62,630 nt of DNA from Flavobacteriia bacterium (GTDB lineage: Bacteria; Bacteroidota; Bacteroidia; Flavobacteriales; Flavobacteriaceae): the NCBI GenBank assembly GCA_018500075.1, contig JAHBAN010000048.1, positions 1 to 62,630 on the forward strand, in the 5' to 3' direction. Below, piece by piece: positions 1-8,477 of the stretch. Below the pieces are notes generated by a model. The model was not told the origin of the DNA, ran no database searches, and saw nothing but the letters and a program-made list of their open reading frames with translations. Each line of letters opens with the position of its first letter. Within the stretch, counting starts at the first letter, position 1. The translations under genes and the position numbers were made by a program.

Positions 1-1
1 C

Positions 2-436
2 GCCCGCGCGCTCAACACAACCAAAGGGTCGTTTTACTGGCACTTCCGCGACGTGCCCGCCTTTCAACAGCAGATGTTGACCCATTGGGAAGAGGCCGCG
101 CTCACAGGTCTGATCGCAGAAATCGAAGGACAAGCCTCTCCCCATAAGGCGTTGCAGAAATTTGTGCATCTGGTCGCTGATCCTGACGACACAACCGCAG
201 CGATACGGGCCTGGGCACACTCCGATCCATCGGTCGTCCAAGCGCTCGCCGACATCGACAGAGCGCGCCAGAAATATCTCGCAGCCCTGCTCAAGCGCGC
301 CGGCGTCAGCAACCCAGACATCGCCAAAGCGCTCTACAGCGCCGCCATCGGCGCCCAGATTTTGCCCCAGACAGAAGACAGCGCAACGCGCGCCTCTCTG
401 GATACCCTGATCGATCTCATTCTGGCGCTCCGGTGA
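2..436 (+). CDS. TetR-family transcriptional regulator, 5' end cut by window edge
   Basis: The open frame runs in from the left edge. Its first residues end a TetR helix-turn-helix recognition helix (TTKGSFYWHFRD), so the true start lies outside the window and the GTG at 53 is internal. The rest is the helical ligand-binding half, which has no recognisable ligand signature. TetR proteins are usually dimeric repressors released by a small molecule. The stop codon overlaps the GTG start of the META-domain lipoprotein by 4 bases, so the two are probably co-transcribed and translationally coupled. The regulated target cannot be told from what is visible. Confidence 0.85.
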   Translation, partial: ARALNTTKGSFYWHFRDVPAFQQQMLTHWEEAALTGLIAEIEGQASPHKALQKFVHLVADPDDTTAAIRAWAHSDPSVVQALADIDRARQKYLAALLKRAGVSNPDIAKALYSAAIGAQILPQTEDSATRASLDTLIDLILALR

Positions 437-843
437 GGCCGATCCGTCACAGCCTCACCGCCCTTGCCCTGCTCATCGGGCTGGCAACGCTCCCCGCCTG
501 CCAAGCAGACGATCCCCCGGACCGCGGCGCCGGACCAGAGAAAACATGGGTCTTGCAAGACATTGATGGAAAACCCTTTCCCGCGCGGGCAACGCTTGAG
601 TTCCCCGAAGCAGGCCGGCTCGCCGGCACAGCCCCCTGCAATCGCTACTTTGGAACACTTGCGCTGCCCTACCCGAACTTTGATGCAAAAGGGATCGGCG
701 CCACCAAAAGGGCCTGCCCGGATTTGGCCGCCGAAGGGCTGTTTTTTGCGGCTCTGGAAAAGATGACCCGCGTAGAAATCTCGGGTGATACGCTCGTGCT
801 CAGCACCGATACAGGCGCAGAAATGCGCTTCACAGCGGAGTGA
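433..843 (+). CDS. META-domain (HslJ-like) putative lipoprotein
   Basis: This is a 136-residue protein starting at GTG 433, coupled to the upstream TetR gene by a GTGA overlap. Residues 1-20 form a signal peptide ending in LPAC, a plausible though not ideal lipobox with Cys23 as the lipidated residue. The remainder (WVLQDIDGKPF, then CNRYFG and a closing MRFT strand) is a META domain like that of HslJ, an envelope protein linked to stress and novobiocin tolerance in E. coli. The biochemical role of META domains is unknown. The 3' end overlaps the convergent recO gene by 14 bases. Confidence 0.8.
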   Translation: MRPIRHSLTALALLIGLATLPACQADDPPDRGAGPEKTWVLQDIDGKPFPARATLEFPEAGRLAGTAPCNRYFGTLALPYPNFDAKGIGATKRACPDLAAEGLFFAALEKMTRVEISGDTLVLSTDTGAEMRFTAE

Positions 844-1564
844 TCCGCCGCTCAAAAACGCTCAAAAACCGCGCCCGCGCATCTGGCAGAGGCTTTGTGC
901 TCAGCTCAGGCGCAAGATGCTCGGCCAAAAAATACCCCGTCAGCCGCAGGCCCGCCGCCACATCCGCATCCCCCGCATCGCCCTGACCCAAGAGAACCGG
1001 CGGCAGCACCAAGAGCTTGCTCGCCCAGTCGCCCGCGCCCTCTGCGGTCACAGCGCGCCCCGTCTTGGGCGAAACATAAGCGAGTCCGTCCTCGGCGCCG
1101 GTGACGGCACAAGATGTCAGATCAAGCCCGAAGCCAAGCTCTTCCAAAAACGCCAGCTCCCATTTGAGGTAGGCCAGCGGCCAGATGTCATCCTGCCCCA
1201 GAAGGTCCATCAGGGCCTCGGTGCGCCGATACAGCGGCAAGTGCACCTCCCGCTCGGGCAAAGCGTAGCGCAGCAAAGCCGTCACCGTGTTCAGCCCGGC
1301 CAAAGCGAGGCGCGACCCCATCACCTGGGCCGAGCGCGAGCGCATGAGTTCGGCGCTAAAGCTCCCGAGATGCTCCTCAAGCCGTGCCCGCCACATCAGA
1401 TCAAGCTGGGCACCGGGCTGCAAGACCGGCGCCATCTTGCGACTCGCCCCGCCCCGCACCACACCCGAATGCAAGCCGCGCTCGGGCGTCAAAACGTCGA
1501 GAATGGCGCTGCTTTCGCCATGGGGCCGCACGGCCAGTAAAATTCCGGTGTCACGCCATTCCAT
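830..1564 (-). CDS. recO: DNA repair protein RecO
   Basis: This 244-residue protein has the RecO layout: an N-terminal OB fold (EWRDTGILLAVRPHGESSAILDVLT) followed by a helical C-terminal domain. RecO works with RecR to load RecA on SSB-coated single-stranded DNA in the RecFOR pathway. The C-terminal zinc-finger cysteines of some RecO proteins are not visible. The segment SCAVTGAEDGLAYVSPKTG keeps one Cys, as I recall for alphaproteobacterial forms. It starts with ATG at 1564, 10 bases after the Tm-1-like gene, so it may be read through from the catabolic operon upstream. Confidence 0.95.
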   Translation of the reverse strand: MEWRDTGILLAVRPHGESSAILDVLTPERGLHSGVVRGGASRKMAPVLQPGAQLDLMWRARLEEHLGSFSAELMRSRSAQVMGSRLALAGLNTVTALLRYALPEREVHLPLYRRTEALMDLLGQDDIWPLAYLKWELAFLEELGFGLDLTSCAVTGAEDGLAYVSPKTGRAVTAEGAGDWASKLLVLPPVLLGQGDAGDADVAAGLRLTGYFLAEHLAPELSTKPLPDARARFLSVFERRITPL

Positions 1565-1574
1565 AGGCGTGAGA

Positions 1575-2810
1575 CTAGCGCGTCACAACGCCCTCTGCGA
1601 GCCATTTATCAAAGACGGCCAGCACCGCATCACTGAAGCCTATATCGTTGATATGACAGTCAAGTTCATGTGCGCTCACCGTTTCGGGCATATGCTGGCG
1701 CATCGCGTCCATAAAGGCTGCAAGGCCTTCGCCATCATGCAAGGGCGCGCCGTCACGGTCCCATTCGTTACAGCCCCGCAGCGGCAAGAAAACCTCGGTT
1801 GGCCCGACCGCCTGAGCCAGCTTGCCACAGATCTCTTCAGCCACTTCGCGGCGGTCCTGCGCCCCGATCATCGCCGAGCTGAGCAAGCGGTTGTGCGCAT
1901 GGGTCTCATAGCCCGCAAGCCGCGCAGGCGGCGCCTGCCAGCCGACAAAATCGACCAGATCATAACAGCCCGGCGCAATCATCTGTGGCACGCCATTGCG
2001 CCCTGCATGGGTCAAACGGTCCGCCCCGGCGGTGATGTTGGAGCCAAAATGGTGGTTGGTCACTTCCTGCGGCGCAAAATCCATCACAGCAGCAAAAGCG
2101 CCCTCTGCGGCCAGCCCCTCAAAGGCGCGCCCGCCCATCCCTGTGGCATGAAACACCGCCACTTCAAAGCCGCGCTCCTCCAGCGCCGGCTTGAGCGCCA
2201 CCATATAGCGCAGCACGGTTTTGCCAAAAGAGGTCATACCGATCAGCGGCTTGTCCCATTTGGGCGCCTCCACAGCCCGCGCCGCACCAAGCACAGCGCC
2301 CGCCGCTTGGCTGAGAGAGGATTTGCAAACCGAATTCAGCCCGTAAAGCCCGCCCCCCCATAAAATCATCTGGATATCGGGGGCCAACCGCTCGGGCGGC
2401 AACATGGCCGAAAAAGACACCGTGGACACCACATATTTGGGAACGCCAAGCGGCAGCGCCGCGCAGAGATCAAGCGCAAGATCCGTGCCCATCGATCCGC
2501 CCAACACAATCACCCCGTCAAACTTCGCCGCGCGGTGCAGCGTGAGCGCCAGCGCCGAAGCGCCATCCGCCATAATTTGCATCGCAACATTCTCATCCCC
2601 CGCCGCGATCGCGGCTGTGATCGAGCTGCCCCCCGCCTCGGCCACCTCATGCTTGGAGTAATCTGTCGGCTGTGACGGCTCGCCCAATACGCTCACATCC
2701 ATTGTCGCCACCTGCCCGCCCTGCGCACGGATCACCTCGGCCAAATAGCCAAGCTCGTCGTCTTTGGTGTCATAGGTGCCCACAATGAGGATTGTCTTGT
2801 CTTGGCTCAT
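1575..2810 (-). CDS. Tm-1-like ATP-binding domain protein (UPF0261)
   Basis: The protein has 411 residues and opens with a nucleotide-binding strand-loop (ILIVGTYDTKDDELGYL) typical of the UPF0261/Tm-1-like family. The tomato Tm-1 member binds tobamovirus replicase; bacterial members have no assigned reaction. A Gly-rich segment (VIVLGGSMGTDLAL) lies near residue 100 and a conserved cysteine-containing block (MIAPGCYDLVDFVG) near 285. Bacterial family members often sit beside a TIM-barrel partner, which is absent here. It starts 1 base after the kinase stop, so it belongs to the same operon as the kinase, aldehyde dehydrogenase and TctABC transporter. Confidence 0.88.
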   Translation of the reverse strand: MSQDKTILIVGTYDTKDDELGYLAEVIRAQGGQVATMDVSVLGEPSQPTDYSKHEVAEAGGSSITAAIAAGDENVAMQIMADGASALALTLHRAAKFDGVIVLGGSMGTDLALDLCAALPLGVPKYVVSTVSFSAMLPPERLAPDIQMILWGGGLYGLNSVCKSSLSQAAGAVLGAARAVEAPKWDKPLIGMTSFGKTVLRYMVALKPALEERGFEVAVFHATGMGGRAFEGLAAEGAFAAVMDFAPQEVTNHHFGSNITAGADRLTHAGRNGVPQMIAPGCYDLVDFVGWQAPPARLAGYETHAHNRLLSSAMIGAQDRREVAEEICGKLAQAVGPTEVFLPLRGCNEWDRDGAPLHDGEGLAAFMDAMRQHMPETVSAHELDCHINDIGFSDAVLAVFDKWLAEGVVTR

Positions 2811-2811
2811 C

Positions 2812-3747
2812 TCATCTCTCCATAAAGGCTTCTGCCAGTTTCAACGCCGTTGCATTGGCCCGCGCGGCGCGCAAAGCCGTGTTTGGCTCGCCCCTGCGGG
2901 TCATAAACCAACCGGGGTAGGTAAAGGCGCGCAGCATCAGGAACAGGTCCAGCTCTTGCGCCTCGATCATGGCACGCGCCGCATAGCCCTCGCAGAGCGC
3001 CGCGCGTATCTCAGGGTAATCAGGCTTGTCCATATAGCGCAAAAGGAATGTCGCAAGCTCAAAGACACGAAAGCCATACCCGCCATCGTCAAAATCAATC
3101 AGACCCGGAGTTTCCCCGTCCCACATCACATTCTGACCGACGAGGTCGGCATGGATAAGACCGTAATCAAGAGTGCTCTCAGCCTGCGCCAGCATCGCAT
3201 CCGCCTTGGCGCGCGCCGCCAACAGCAAGTCGCGCTCGCCCGCGCCCAGATCAGGATGCTCCCAAAACCGCCCCCAAAGCGGGGCATCGCCCAAAAGCCC
3301 GGCGCGGTCCCAAGCGGGGCGCACAAAGCCCGCAGGCGGCACCCAAAGATCACAGGCCTGATGCAAAGCCGCCATCGTTGCGCCCAGCCTATGGCAAAAC
3401 GCGGGCCGCTCGCTCACACCATCCATCTCTCCGGGCGGCCCCAAAGGCGCGCCGTCAACCCATGTCACCACACTGACGAGCTGGCCTTCAACCGCCGCAA
3501 CATACCCGCCCGAAGGCAAGCCAACAGCCCGCGGCACAGGCAAGCCGGCCTCCGCCAGCGCACCGATCCACGCCAGCTCGTGGCGCAGCTCCTCTTTGCT
3601 GCGATAGCCGATACGGTGCAACCGCAGCGCATAGGTCTCGCCCGCCTCCACCCGATACACCAGATTTTCCCGCGCCGCCGCAAGCGTGATCCGGGGGCGG
3701 TCAAACCCCCAAAGTCGGGCCGCCTGTGCCGCGCGCTCCAAGCTCAA
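2812..3747 (-). CDS. APH-fold small-molecule kinase (phosphotransferase enzyme family)
   Basis: The 311 residues show a protein-kinase-like APH fold. The N-lobe carries YALRLHRIGY with a Glu-rich helix (EELRHELAW); the catalytic loop is H199-A-D201 with N206; the metal-binding motif is IDFDD at 217-221. This fold phosphorylates hydroxyls of amino alcohols, homoserine, choline, hydroxylysine or aminoglycosides. The N-lobe pattern (RIGYRSKEELRHELAWIGAL) recalls SrkA, homoserine kinase II and hydroxylysine kinase. The start is a TTG at 3747 overlapping the stop of the aldehyde dehydrogenase gene; no ATG is available nearby and no clear ribosome site is seen. A catabolic rather than resistance role is inferred from the operon. 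Confidence 0.85.
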   Translation of the reverse strand: MSLERAAQAARLWGFDRPRITLAAARENLVYRVEAGETYALRLHRIGYRSKEELRHELAWIGALAEAGLPVPRAVGLPSGGYVAAVEGQLVSVVTWVDGAPLGPPGEMDGVSERPAFCHRLGATMAALHQACDLWVPPAGFVRPAWDRAGLLGDAPLWGRFWEHPDLGAGERDLLLAARAKADAMLAQAESTLDYGLIHADLVGQNVMWDGETPGLIDFDDGGYGFRVFELATFLLRYMDKPDYPEIRAALCEGYAARAMIEAQELDLFLMLRAFTYPGWFMTRRGEPNTALRAARANATALKLAEAFMER

Positions 3748-5225
3748 AGCTGGATCCAGGCGGTTTTCAGATCGACATATTTTTCGATCGCATGAAGCGA
3801 TTTGTCATGCCCGTTGCCCGACTGCTTTACGCCGCCCAAAGGCACGGTATTGTCCGAGCCGCCATAGGTGTTCACATGAACAATCCCCGCCCGAATACCA
3901 TGCACCATCCGATGCGCACGGCTCAGATTGGCCGTCCAGACCCCCGCCGAAAGGCCATAGTCGGTCCCGTTGGCAAGGCTCACCGCCTCGGCATCGCTCT
4001 CAAACGCCGTGACCGCAAGCACAGGACCAAAGACCTCGTTTTGAAAGACAGTGTGGCCCCGCTCCACGCCTGTCAGGATCGTCGGGGCCATATAATAGCC
4101 GCCCGTGTCCTCGCGTATCCGTCCCCCGCCCGTCACAGCCTCCGCGCCCTCGGCCAGCGCCTTTTTGACAAACCCGAGATTGCCCTCAAGCTGCGCAATG
4201 GAGTTCACCGCGCCGATCTGGCTCGCCAGATCCAGCGGGTCACCCACCTTGAGCTTTTCAGCCTCCGCCGCCAGCAGCGCGACAAACTCGTCATGCACCC
4301 TGCGCTCCACCAAAAGCCGCGATCCGGCCACACAGACCTGCCCCGAATTGCGGAAAATGCCCATCGCAGAGACTTTGGCGGCGACTGCGAGATCAGGCGC
4401 ATCCGCAAAGACAATATTGGGCGACTTGCCACCAAGCTCCAGATAAACACGCTTGAGGTTGGAGCGGGCCGAATACTCCAGCAAGCGCCGCCCCACAGCG
4501 CCTGATCCGGTGAACACCAGCACATCGACATCATGGCTCAGCGCCAGCGCCTCACCCGCCACAGCGCCCTGCCCCGTCACCACATTCAATACCCCGTCGG
4601 GCAGCCCTGCCTCGGCGCATATTTCGGCCAGTTTGAGAAGCGAAAGCGACGCCGTCTCGGCGGGCTTCAACACGACAGAGTTGCCCATGGCCAGCGCGGG
4701 CGCCAGCTTCCATGCGCCAATCATCAGGGGGAAGTTCCAAGGCACAATCGCACCGACAACACCCACAGGCGCATGATGCACAAGGCCCAGAACGTCCGGT
4801 GCCGTTGGTGCGACCTCGCCATAAATCTTGTCCAGCGCTTCGGCATAATACCTGAAAGTGCCCGCCGCCGATCCGGCCTCGGCCTTGAGCGCCATGTTAA
4901 ATTCCGTGCCGTTGTCGCGCACCCCCAAAACGGTCAGCTCAAGCGCATATTGTTCGATCAGATCCGCGATCTTATGCAGCACTTTTTTGCGCCCCGCTGG
5001 CGGCATATCGCGCCAGCGCCCGTCCTCGAACGCGCGTCGCGCCGCCGTCACCGCACGCGCCACATCGGTGGCCGTTGCACGCTCGATCGTGGTGAGTTTT
5101 TGCCCGTCAATCGGCGACAGCACATCCAGTGGCGCGCCCGAAGCCGCTTGCCATGCTCCGTCAATAAACAACTTTTGCGGCGCGATGTCTGCGTGGCGCA
5201 GCGCGTCAATCCGGCTCTGGTCCAT
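3744..5225 (-). CDS. NAD(P)-dependent aldehyde dehydrogenase, PuuC-like
   Basis: This is a full-length 493-residue ALDH. The active site is complete: Asn164 in VPWNFPLM, Glu263 in LELGGKSPN, and nucleophile Cys298 in NSGQVCVAGSR. The cofactor fold shows FTGSGAVGRR. Overall it is closest in style to omega-aminoaldehyde and gamma-glutamyl-aminobutyraldehyde dehydrogenases, which oxidise an aldehyde to the acid, although substrate choice cannot be read from sequence. It lies 6 bases after tctA and overlaps the kinase start by 4 bases. A class III aminotransferase in the divergent operon could supply an aldehyde substrate; that link is inference. Confidence 0.93.
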   Translation of the reverse strand: MDQSRIDALRHADIAPQKLFIDGAWQAASGAPLDVLSPIDGQKLTTIERATATDVARAVTAARRAFEDGRWRDMPPAGRKKVLHKIADLIEQYALELTVLGVRDNGTEFNMALKAEAGSAAGTFRYYAEALDKIYGEVAPTAPDVLGLVHHAPVGVVGAIVPWNFPLMIGAWKLAPALAMGNSVVLKPAETASLSLLKLAEICAEAGLPDGVLNVVTGQGAVAGEALALSHDVDVLVFTGSGAVGRRLLEYSARSNLKRVYLELGGKSPNIVFADAPDLAVAAKVSAMGIFRNSGQVCVAGSRLLVERRVHDEFVALLAAEAEKLKVGDPLDLASQIGAVNSIAQLEGNLGFVKKALAEGAEAVTGGGRIREDTGGYYMAPTILTGVERGHTVFQNEVFGPVLAVTAFESDAEAVSLANGTDYGLSAGVWTANLSRAHRMVHGIRAGIVHVNTYGGSDNTVPLGGVKQSGNGHDKSLHAIEKYVDLKTAWIQL

Positions 5226-5231
5226 TTGGCG

Positions 5232-6752
5232 TTACCTCATTTGTGTGTCGTGCATATCGTGGTCAGGCTCGGGCTGATGGGCGCGGTATTCTTTGAACAG
5301 CGTGCGCAAATGCAGAGCCAGAACCAAAAGGATCAGACTGAACAGAACAAACGCAATCGGTCTGTCAATCATATCAAAGGGTGTTTTCAAACGCGGCAGG
5401 GCCGAGCGCAGCTTCACTTCCATAATCCCGCCAAGGACCATCCCGAGAATGATCGGCACAATCGGCAGGTTGAGACGCTTCAGGATCAACCCCAAAACGC
5501 CAAACCCGGCCGAAATCATACAATCCGTCAGAGAATTTCTCAGGCTGTAAACACCGACAAAAGACAAAATCAGGATCATCACACCAAGAAAACGGGTCGG
5601 CACACGTATGATTTTGGTGAGCAGATTTGTTGAAAACAGCAAAAACACCACAACAATCACATTGAGCAAAATCAGCGACAGATACAGCCCGTAAACCAGA
5701 TCGATGTTGTTCTGGAAAAGCTGCGGGCCGGGAATGACGTTGTGCACATAAAACACCGAAAGCATCATCGCCGTGAGCGCCTCCCCCGGAATACCCAAGG
5801 CCAGCAAAGGGATCATCGCCGCCGCAGGAACGGCATTGTTGGCCGCTTCCGACGCGATCAACCCCTCAGGCGAGCCTTTCCCGAACAGCTCGGGATTTTT
5901 CGAGGTTTTTTGCGCATAGGTATAGCTCATGAATTGCGCGGTGAATTCTCCGGTGCCGGGGATCATCCCGAGGATCACCCCAAACCCGGACGCAACAGTG
6001 GCGACGCGCTTGTGCTTCATTAGCTCCCGAAATCCGTCACTCATCCGGCCAGTGACCGGCTTGGCGTCAGGGCTTGTGTCAGGCGCGGTGAGCAGAAAAA
6101 AAGCTTGGCTCAAGGCAAACAGACCGAGCACAACCACGATCAGGTTGATCCCCGAGCTGAGAAACGAATATCCGAAGGTGTAGCGCTGCGTATAGGTCAC
6201 AGCATCAAGGCCGACGGTTTGCAGAAATATCCCGAACATCGCCAGCACACCGGCCGCAAATATCTGCCCGCGGTGGGCCAGAATAACCAGAAGAATACCC
6301 AAAAGCGCCGCAAGGAAAATCTCCCGACTGCCAAACATCGGCGCAATATAGGCCAGCACCGGCGACAATAAAATCAGGCAGAGAATGCCAAAGATACCGC
6401 CCCAAAACGACGCACTATAGGCGAGCGAAACGGCGCGGTGCCCCTCTGCGCGCTCTGTCATGGGATAGCCGTCATAAGAGGTCAGCGCATTGACCGCCGT
6501 GCCCGGCGTATTGATCAACACCGCAGGGATCGCCCCGCCATACATAGAGGAGCCATATATCCCCAAGAGCATGGTCAGCCCGACAATCGGCTCCATTGAA
6601 AACGTCGCAGGCAACAAAATCGCAATCGCAACCGCAGGGCCAACACCGGGAATCGCCCCGATAATCACCCCGCCGATAGACCCCACCAGAAGCGCGGCAA
6701 AAACGTCCCATCGGGCGAGCATTTCAACGCCGGCAATCAGGTTTTCAAACAT
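5232..6752 (-). CDS. tctA: Tripartite tricarboxylate transporter, large permease TctA
   Basis: This is a 506-residue polytopic membrane protein with the TctA pattern: IGAIPGVGPAVAIAILLP near the start, then IYGSSMYGGAIPAVLINTPGT, and a second half with AAMIPLLALGIPGEALTAMM. TctA forms the channel of TTT transporters, which are secondary, sodium- or proton-driven and take up carboxylates delivered by a TctC binding protein. It lies 12 bases downstream of tctB in the expected order C-B-A. Substrates of TTT systems range widely (tricarboxylates, aromatic acids, other carboxylates), so the name does not fix the ligand. Confidence 0.95.
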   Translation of the reverse strand: MFENLIAGVEMLARWDVFAALLVGSIGGVIIGAIPGVGPAVAIAILLPATFSMEPIVGLTMLLGIYGSSMYGGAIPAVLINTPGTAVNALTSYDGYPMTERAEGHRAVSLAYSASFWGGIFGILCLILLSPVLAYIAPMFGSREIFLAALLGILLVILAHRGQIFAAGVLAMFGIFLQTVGLDAVTYTQRYTFGYSFLSSGINLIVVVLGLFALSQAFFLLTAPDTSPDAKPVTGRMSDGFRELMKHKRVATVASGFGVILGMIPGTGEFTAQFMSYTYAQKTSKNPELFGKGSPEGLIASEAANNAVPAAAMIPLLALGIPGEALTAMMLSVFYVHNVIPGPQLFQNNIDLVYGLYLSLILLNVIVVVFLLFSTNLLTKIIRVPTRFLGVMILILSFVGVYSLRNSLTDCMISAGFGVLGLILKRLNLPIVPIILGMVLGGIMEVKLRSALPRLKTPFDMIDRPIAFVLFSLILLVLALHLRTLFKEYRAHQPEPDHDMHDTQMR

Positions 6753-6764
6753 AGGATAATCCGA

Positions 6765-7304
6765 TCAAAAATATGTCAGCATGATTTGGCGCAGCCCGTC
6801 GGGCAGCAGCTCATACACCCGCCCCGAAGGCAGCTTGACCTGTAAGACCGTCTTGAACAGCACCACAATAACAACCGCACTCGCCAGCGCAGACATCAAA
6901 GCCGTCTTGCTGCGATATCCCGCGCGCAAGACCAAGACCACAGCGAAGACAACGGTCGAGGGCAAATAGCCCGCCACAGGCACAACCATCGCATAAAGGA
7001 TAAACCAGCCGGCGTATTCAAGCGAGGAGATCCACAAAAGAACCTCCCGCCACCGCCCCTGAATGCGCTCCGACAACAGCGAGCCGGCAAGGTGGAACAG
7101 GGCAAAGCCCGACATCCCGATCAGCGAGACCGCAGGCCAGAACCGGGGCTGGGCAAAGAGCTTGCCATTTGGCTTATAAGCCGTCTGGGCAAAAATCTGC
7201 GAGAGCAGAAACAAAGACACAGCCAGCACCAGCCATGCAAAAACAACATCGCCGGGGCGGCGGTAGCGCTGGAAAAGGGCTTGCAGCGTTTTGACGCGTG
7301 ACAT
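6765..7304 (-). CDS. tctB: Tripartite tricarboxylate transporter, small permease TctB
   Basis: A 179-residue protein with about four hydrophobic spans: VFAWLVLAVSLFLLSQI near the start, a middle pair, and AVVIVVLFKTVLQV near the end. This is the usual size and topology of TctB, the poorly conserved small membrane subunit of TTT transporters. The assignment rests mainly on its position between a TctC binding protein and TctA. It follows a stem-loop in the tctC-tctB gap. Confidence 0.88.
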   Translation of the reverse strand: MSRVKTLQALFQRYRRPGDVVFAWLVLAVSLFLLSQIFAQTAYKPNGKLFAQPRFWPAVSLIGMSGFALFHLAGSLLSERIQGRWREVLLWISSLEYAGWFILYAMVVPVAGYLPSTVVFAVVLVLRAGYRSKTALMSALASAVVIVVLFKTVLQVKLPSGRVYELLPDGLRQIMLTYF

Positions 7305-7338
7305 CTGGATGTGTCCTGTCTGAAAAGGGCAAACGCAA

Positions 7339-7362
7339 ATCGGGCAGCCGCAGCTGCCCGAT
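7339..7362 (-). promoter_or_regulatory. Intercistronic stem-loop between tctC and tctB
   Basis: A perfect inverted repeat has 10-bp arms (ATCGGGCAGC and its complement) and a 4-base CGCA loop, in the 72-base gap between tctC and tctB. On the transcribed strand it is followed by TTTGCGTTTG rather than a clean U run. It is therefore more likely a transcript-stabilising or partial-attenuation hairpin than a full terminator. Such hairpins commonly let the binding-protein message outnumber the permease message. Confidence 0.6.
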
Positions 7363-7376
7363 CTGGTCTTGAAAAC

Positions 7377-8321
7377 TCAGTTGTTCAGAATTGAGTCGAT
7401 GGCGTTCAGGGTCGCAATATCTTTGCTGATCTGGGCTTTCACATCCTCGGCAGTCTGCCAATACACCGTCGCACCGGTCTCGGCCGCAAGCGCCTGGGCC
7501 CGCTCGGACATCACAGTCTTGGACGCCACAGCAATAATTTTCTCGCGGACATCCTGCGGTGTGTCTTTATGCACAAACAAACCGTTCCAAAGCGCCACAT
7601 CCAGCGCAGGCGCAAGCTCGGCAACCGTTGGTGTATCCGGTGTCAGCGAAATCCGCTCTGACCCGACAGACGCCAACACTTTGACCTGATCAAGGCACGG
7701 CAAGATCAGTTGCAGCGTTGTGTTGATCACATCAACATCGCCCGAGGCCAGCGTGTTGCAATCGAGCGCATCAAAGGCCGCATCCGAGGCATAGGAAAAC
7801 CCCATCTCCTTGGCGAGCGCCAGCGTCACCTGCGTTGGCACAAGAGGCGCGCCAAAATGCCCGAGCACAACATCATTGCTGCTCGCATGGGCCGCCAGAC
7901 CCGCCATATCGTCATAGGGCGCATCCGCCCCCGCCGCGATCACGAAGGGATAGGTCAGGAAGTTTCCAAGCGGCTCAAAGGGATCAGGGTTCAGCTCGGG
8001 AATACCAATCTGCGGACCAACCACGGGAACAGCAATAATGAACGACCCGATCGTATAGCCGTCTGCCGGTGCGGTCGCGACCTCAATGGCGCCGGGGAAT
8101 GGTCCACCGCCGCCGCCCGGCTTGTTCACAACAGCCGCAGGCACCCCATAGGCCGCCTGAAAGTCATCAGCAATCATCCGCGTCAGCACATCTTCCAAAT
8201 CGCCCGGAGGCCACGGCACAACAAAACTCACTGGTTTTTCGGGGTATTCGGCCAAAGCTGCGCCGCCCATAGCGGCCATGCTGAGCGCCAAGGCTCCGCC
8301 GAGAAGTTTGTTACCTAGCAT
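7377..8321 (-). CDS. tctC: Tripartite tricarboxylate transporter substrate-binding protein (TctC/BugE family)
   Basis: A 314-residue periplasmic binding protein. The start is taken as ATG 8321 because AGGGAG sits 7 bases upstream and a clean signal peptide follows (MLGNKLLGGALALSMAAMGGAALA, cut before EYPEKP). An in-frame TTG/ATG slightly upstream would give six extra residues. Bug-family marks are the opening YPEKPVSFVVPW strand and VVNKPGGGG near residue 65. Bug proteins trap dicarboxylates and related acids for the TctAB permease. It is the first gene of the minus-strand operon, divergent from the IclR regulator, with the candidate operator 22-49 bases upstream. Confidence 0.93.
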   Translation of the reverse strand: MLGNKLLGGALALSMAAMGGAALAEYPEKPVSFVVPWPPGDLEDVLTRMIADDFQAAYGVPAAVVNKPGGGGGPFPGAIEVATAPADGYTIGSFIIAVPVVGPQIGIPELNPDPFEPLGNFLTYPFVIAAGADAPYDDMAGLAAHASSNDVVLGHFGAPLVPTQVTLALAKEMGFSYASDAAFDALDCNTLASGDVDVINTTLQLILPCLDQVKVLASVGSERISLTPDTPTVAELAPALDVALWNGLFVHKDTPQDVREKIIAVASKTVMSERAQALAAETGATVYWQTAEDVKAQISKDIATLNAIDSILNN

Positions 8322-8342
8322 CGTTATCTCCCTGATCATGCT

Positions 8343-8370
8343 GGTTCATTATTCGAACCGTTGGTTCTAA
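8343..8370. promoter_or_regulatory. Candidate IclR-type operator (three GGTTC/GAACC half-sites)
   Basis: Three copies of one 5-mer lie in this short interval: GGTTC at 8343-8347, its reverse complement GAACC at 8355-8359, and GGTTC again at 8363-8367. The last two form a tighter palindrome, TTCGAACC-GTT-GGTTCTAA, with 7 of 8 matching arm positions. The site overlaps the expected promoter of tctC and lies about 110 bases upstream of the iclR start. Operators with three repeats are known for IclR proteins such as PcaU and PobR. That this regulator binds here is inference. Confidence 0.5.
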
Positions 8371-8376
8371 AACAGA

Positions 8377-8403
8377 TTGACAGAGCGGCCCCGAGTCTGT
8401 CAA
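8377..8403. promoter_or_regulatory. Inverted repeat in the iclR leader
   Basis: Perfect 8-bp arms, TTGACAGA and TCTGTCAA, are separated by 11 bases just downstream of the GGTTC/GAACC site. The left arm contains an exact TTGACA box that could serve as a -35 hexamer for iclR, but no convincing -10 element is found 16-18 bases further on. It may be a second operator or an RNA hairpin in the regulator's leader. Confidence 0.35.
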
Positions 8404-8477
8404 CACCTTTCACAAGCAAGGTTGGCGCAAGCTGGCTTTCCCCTCCAAACGCCCGAGGAAAGGCAAGAAGAAACCCC

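Noticed and set aside
2812..3747. Aminoglycoside resistance gene
   Set aside because: The fold is shared, but the operon is catabolic and the N-lobe resembles homoserine- and hydroxylysine-type kinases.
2776..3795. Long plus-strand open frame over the kinase gene
   Set aside because: It lies antisense to a kinase gene with intact motifs, its composition is Arg/His/Pro-rich, and it has no ribosome site or family resemblance. Many similar frames occur opposite GC-rich genes.
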